Shown piece by piece: positions 61,361 through 64,000 of a stretch of 64,000 bases of DNA. The stretch lies in the NCBI RefSeq assembly GCF_029168945.1, contig NC_083602.1, positions 71,816,600-71,880,599 of the forward strand, written 5' to 3'. Under the pieces are notes generated by a model, which was given only the letters and a program-made list of their open reading frames with translations, had not been told where the DNA came from and ran no database searches. The DNA is from Cannabis sativa (taxonomy: Eukaryota; Streptophyta; Magnoliopsida; Rosales; Cannabaceae). The position numbers and the translations under genes were made by a program. Each line of letters starts with the position of its first letter. Position 1 is the first letter of the stretch.

Positions 61361-61619
61361 CATGGTAATTGATTTGCTTGCAAGAAATTTGGACTTTAAA
61401 ACAATTTGTTTGTGTTTTGGATGGTTTCATGTTGTGTTGTGTGCTATATGATGATTGATTGATGTTTATGAATTTTTGTGAAAAATAATTGAAATTCTAT
61501 TTCTAGAATTATTTTTTTTGGATAGTATGGAAAAAATTAAGCAATTTACTTTTTTACAAAACTCAATTTCGATTTAATTTGAATTAGTTATGATTTTTTG
61601 AAGTTTCGAAAAATATCAG

Positions 61620-61815
61620 GGAGGTGCAACCACCCACGCGCGCGGATGAGGGGCATCCCTCGGACAGCACGCGCACAGACAAATTTTTTGTCTGAAACCG
61701 AGCCTTGCGCGCGCGGAGAGGCCTGCATGCAGCCTCCTGCGCTGAGGTTTCTCGGTCAAGCACCTTCCCATGCGCGCGCGGGCAGTATGCACAGCATACT
61801 GTCCGTACAGCTCGC
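61620..61815 (+). promoter_or_regulatory. GC-rich hairpin-rich leader of A3
   Basis: CAGACAAA-TTT-TTTGTCTG at 61676-61694, the GAGGCCTGCATGCAGCCTC near-palindrome at 61718-61736 and CAGTATGC-ACA-GCATACTG at 61783-61801 follow the primer site in the same order as in A2. GCGCGCG runs lie between them. Confidence 0.6.
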
Positions 61816-61859
61816 AATTTTTTCGTTTTTCTTCGTTTTTTCATGCTATTTCATGGAAT

Positions 61860-62500
61860 TAACTTCCGATTTTTTGTGTAGCTTTGTATTTAGATTTTTA
61901 TTTTTCAATTTTCAAATCTAATATTAGAAATAAATTAATTTGAATTTTATAAAATTAATCTTAGATATTAGTGTAATTTGAATTTGAAAACAAGTAAAAA
62001 TCTATCTTGTTGCTTGATTTTTTATCTCATTTTTAGATTTGATTATATCTTATCTTATTTTTTAAATTTAAGGTCAGATATTATTATTTTTTTTTAAAAT
62101 TAAATATTATTTTTAATTTGACCTTATATAAAGTTAAAATAAGATAACTATAATCATGATATTTTGAATAGAAATAAGATATTTTGCTAACTTTTAAATT
62201 TTGTTATTTTATTTATTTAAATTAAATCATAAAATCTGAAAAAAAAAATATTTATTTATCTTTTTTTAATTTTTATTGAATATTTAATTTATAAAATAAC
62301 AATATTTTTTTAAAAAAAAAAAGTAGTTAGCAAATTTTTGAAATGATATTTAGGTTAGTTGAAACCTAATTTTTCAAAATTGTAGGTTTAATTTTAAATA
62401 TTATTTTATTAATTTTTTAAAATTCGAAAATATATATTTTAAATTATTTAATTATTTTTTCGAAATTTAATTATTTAAAATTAAATAAATCCTACATCCA
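61860..62500 (+). other. AT-rich internal stretch of A3
   Basis: Matches 13190-13800 of A1 in reverse complement. No coding content. Confidence 0.55.
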
Positions 62501-62810
62501 ACTATCCAGTTAACCTTGTTGCAGGAGTATGTGTTTTAGCTTATGTGTAAGTTTTATAAAAACCTATTATTGCTTGATCTAAATTGCCATGGTTAACTTG
62601 TTGACAGATCCAATGATCTGATTTTAACCCATGGTTCAATTGTCAATAGGTCAAGTCAATAATTTGTAACAGGTAAATTTTACAATCTTCTTTCATCTGT
62701 GTATGACCTAGCAACATGATAGGATTCATCCAAATGTGTGTCTGTGTGAGCCTATATGTTTATTTTATTATATAGATGCATATAGGTTGTTGCTAAATAA
62801 AATGTCACAC

Positions 62811-62946
62811 GGGTTCAGTATGTCGTACCCACTTCTATTGGCCCCCAACTCTCACACAAGGCCCAAAAGAGAGGAATTTAACCTTAAAATAAATGACTGT
62901 TATTAATTGAATAGGTCCAAAAACTAAATGGACCTAAATAAAATCT
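62811..62946 (-). repeat. inverted segment inside A3
   Basis: GGGTTCAGTATGTCGTACCC through ACCTAAATAAAATCT reads in the same plus-strand direction as in the minus-strand elements A1 (12745 on) and A2, while its flanks read in the opposite, expected direction. About 136 bp are inverted. Confidence 0.8.
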
Positions 62947-63130
62947 CACATGAACTACCCCAATTGTGAAGGCCCATTTGTCTGATTTGAATAACTGTGC
63001 TAGGTTAATTAAATTAGTTTAACCTAATAAAATTGATTAGCAACATAATTAATTTCATTTATTTTGGAATTAATTTGATATATCCCTTAAGTAATTTTTA
63101 TATATAAATATTAAGAAAATTATTTAAGTT

Positions 63131-63540
63131 GTATTAATTTAAATTTTCACACTGCTATTTTCAAATTCTATAGAGAAAAAATAAAATTTATTTTTCTCTC
63201 TATTGTTCTTGCTCATGTGTTGAGAACTCAACAAGAACAAAGGTATACACTTTATCCTAATAGCCTACACTATTCCTTATGTGTGGTTGATCAATTTGAA
63301 AGATATTGGTGTGAGTCCGAATTGTTAATTCCTCATCAATTGGATTTAGGGATACAACATACAAGAAGTTTCAAGAATACCCTGATAGGCTTCAAGAGGT
63401 ATACTCTAACTTATATCTTTTATTATTTTGATTTAATGTACACACATATAGAGATCCTATGGGTTATAGTATGATGATAATCAGATAATACGAAACTCTT
63501 CCGTTGCGTACCTAATTTAGTAGCATAAAACTAACATTCA
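63131..63540. other. unassigned DNA
   Basis: Contains an 85-codon frame at 63217-63474 without a domain I know. It may be internal sequence of A3 or another element. Confidence 0.35.
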
Positions 63541-63726
63541 TATCATCCATAGAAGGCCCAGACTTGAGAAGAGGGAGCCAAAATAATCTTCAAACACAGT
63601 AGCAATACCTCTTGGAGTCTCAATCCAATTTGAATTTTCATCAAAAATCCCTCTAATAAGATTTTTCTTCTTCATATGAGAAACACTTTTATGAAAATAG
63701 GATGATTTTTTATCACCAGATTTGAG
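63541..63726 (-). pseudogene. LINE (L1-type) ORF2 remnant
   Basis: The minus strand encodes LKSGDKKSSYFHKSVSHMKK, then NLIRGIFDENSNWIETPRGI and ATVFEDYFGSLFSS. This is the linker between endonuclease and reverse transcriptase in plant L1 ORF2 (GDxNTxFFH...YF..LF). The codon before LKSGD is TAG, where Trp is usual. Only about 62 codons remain. Confidence 0.75.
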
Positions 63727-63789
63727 CTAAGAATAAACATAAGATTTTCTAAACATGTAAGCTAAACATGTATGCATGTATCATTATAC

Positions 63790-64000
63790 TAATCTTACCT
63801 TGATTATGATTTCAAGTTTATCGATCAACCTAAGTAGAAACTTCTACTCGAGGATTTAAAGGTCATAAGTCACAATTTACTTAAAACTAGTAAGTGACTC
63901 GCTAATTCACTTTTGAGGACTTAAATTCAAAATTAAAAGTTTCTCTATCGATAAATAGCGTGACAATACCCTACATATGGATAAAACGTGAAAATTGAGG
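63790..64000 (-). repeat. fragment of a gypsy LTR related to element C, minus strand
   Basis: On the minus strand, TAGGGTATTGTCACGCTATT, ATCGATAGAGAAACTTTTA and AGCGAGTCACTTACT parallel positions 46738-46822 of C's LTR. It is diverged and continues past the window. Confidence 0.65.

Larger units (their letters stand above)
59459..63130 (+). mobile_element. element A3: 5' half of a family-A copia element
   Basis: 5' LTR, canonical primer site, GC-rich leader and AT-rich internal stretch in plus orientation. Homology to A1 and A2 fades near 63060-63130, so it is truncated; no pol or 3' LTR is seen. Confidence 0.75.

Noticed and set aside
63217..63474. 85-aa frame near the right end
   Set aside because: No domain, AT-rich composition and no conserved neighbour; chance frame is more likely.

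Overview
This window reads as intergenic heterochromatin-like DNA from a large, repeat-rich flowering-plant genome, probably a eudicot; the species cannot be settled from the sequence alone. The evidence is an AT-rich background, plant-type LTR retrotransposons with initiator-Met tRNA primer sites (TGGTATCAGAGC), 5-bp target-site duplications (TSDs), Ty1/copia and Ty3/gypsy polyproteins, and no recognisable single-copy host gene. Almost every long open frame is part of a retrotransposon or a shadow of one. I judged no coding unit intact: each has a stop, a frameshift or an insertion.

Layout. 1-3004: 3' end of a Tat/Retand-like gypsy element with an antisense extra gene and a short LTR. 3348-4430: LTR remnant of another copia element. 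4850-6282: truncated family-A LTR. 6283-16223: element A1, minus strand, decayed copia with ~1.9-kb LTRs. 16224-16578: unassigned DNA with a long GA microsatellite. 16579-58379: a Sirevirus-like copia element B on the minus strand, swollen by insertions: element A2 (17469-30337, itself holding a gypsy solo LTR), a family-A solo LTR in its reverse transcriptase (34516-36434), a 3.9-kb gypsy solo LTR in its gag (39235-43115), and in its 5' LTR a family-A solo LTR (44352-57228) split by a chromovirus gypsy element C (45612-56591), which carries yet another family-A solo LTR (52576-54474). 58380-58850: the 3' end of a second B copy sharing that LTR. 59459-about 63130: 5' half of a third family-A element, A3, on the plus strand. 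63541-64000: LINE and gypsy LTR scraps.

How the parts fit. TSDs date the nesting: GAAAC (A LTR in B LTR), ATCCT (C in A LTR), AAGTG (A solo in B reverse transcriptase), TCATC (gypsy solo in B gag), ATTAC (gypsy solo in A2 LTR). B and the Tat-like element each carry an extra gene of a 'plant transposon' type with promoter-like sequence of its own. The most novel signal I see is a GC-rich leader 290-460 bases from the primer site in all three family-A elements, with short hairpins kept in the same order although the proteins have decayed: a candidate RNA packaging or dimerisation region.
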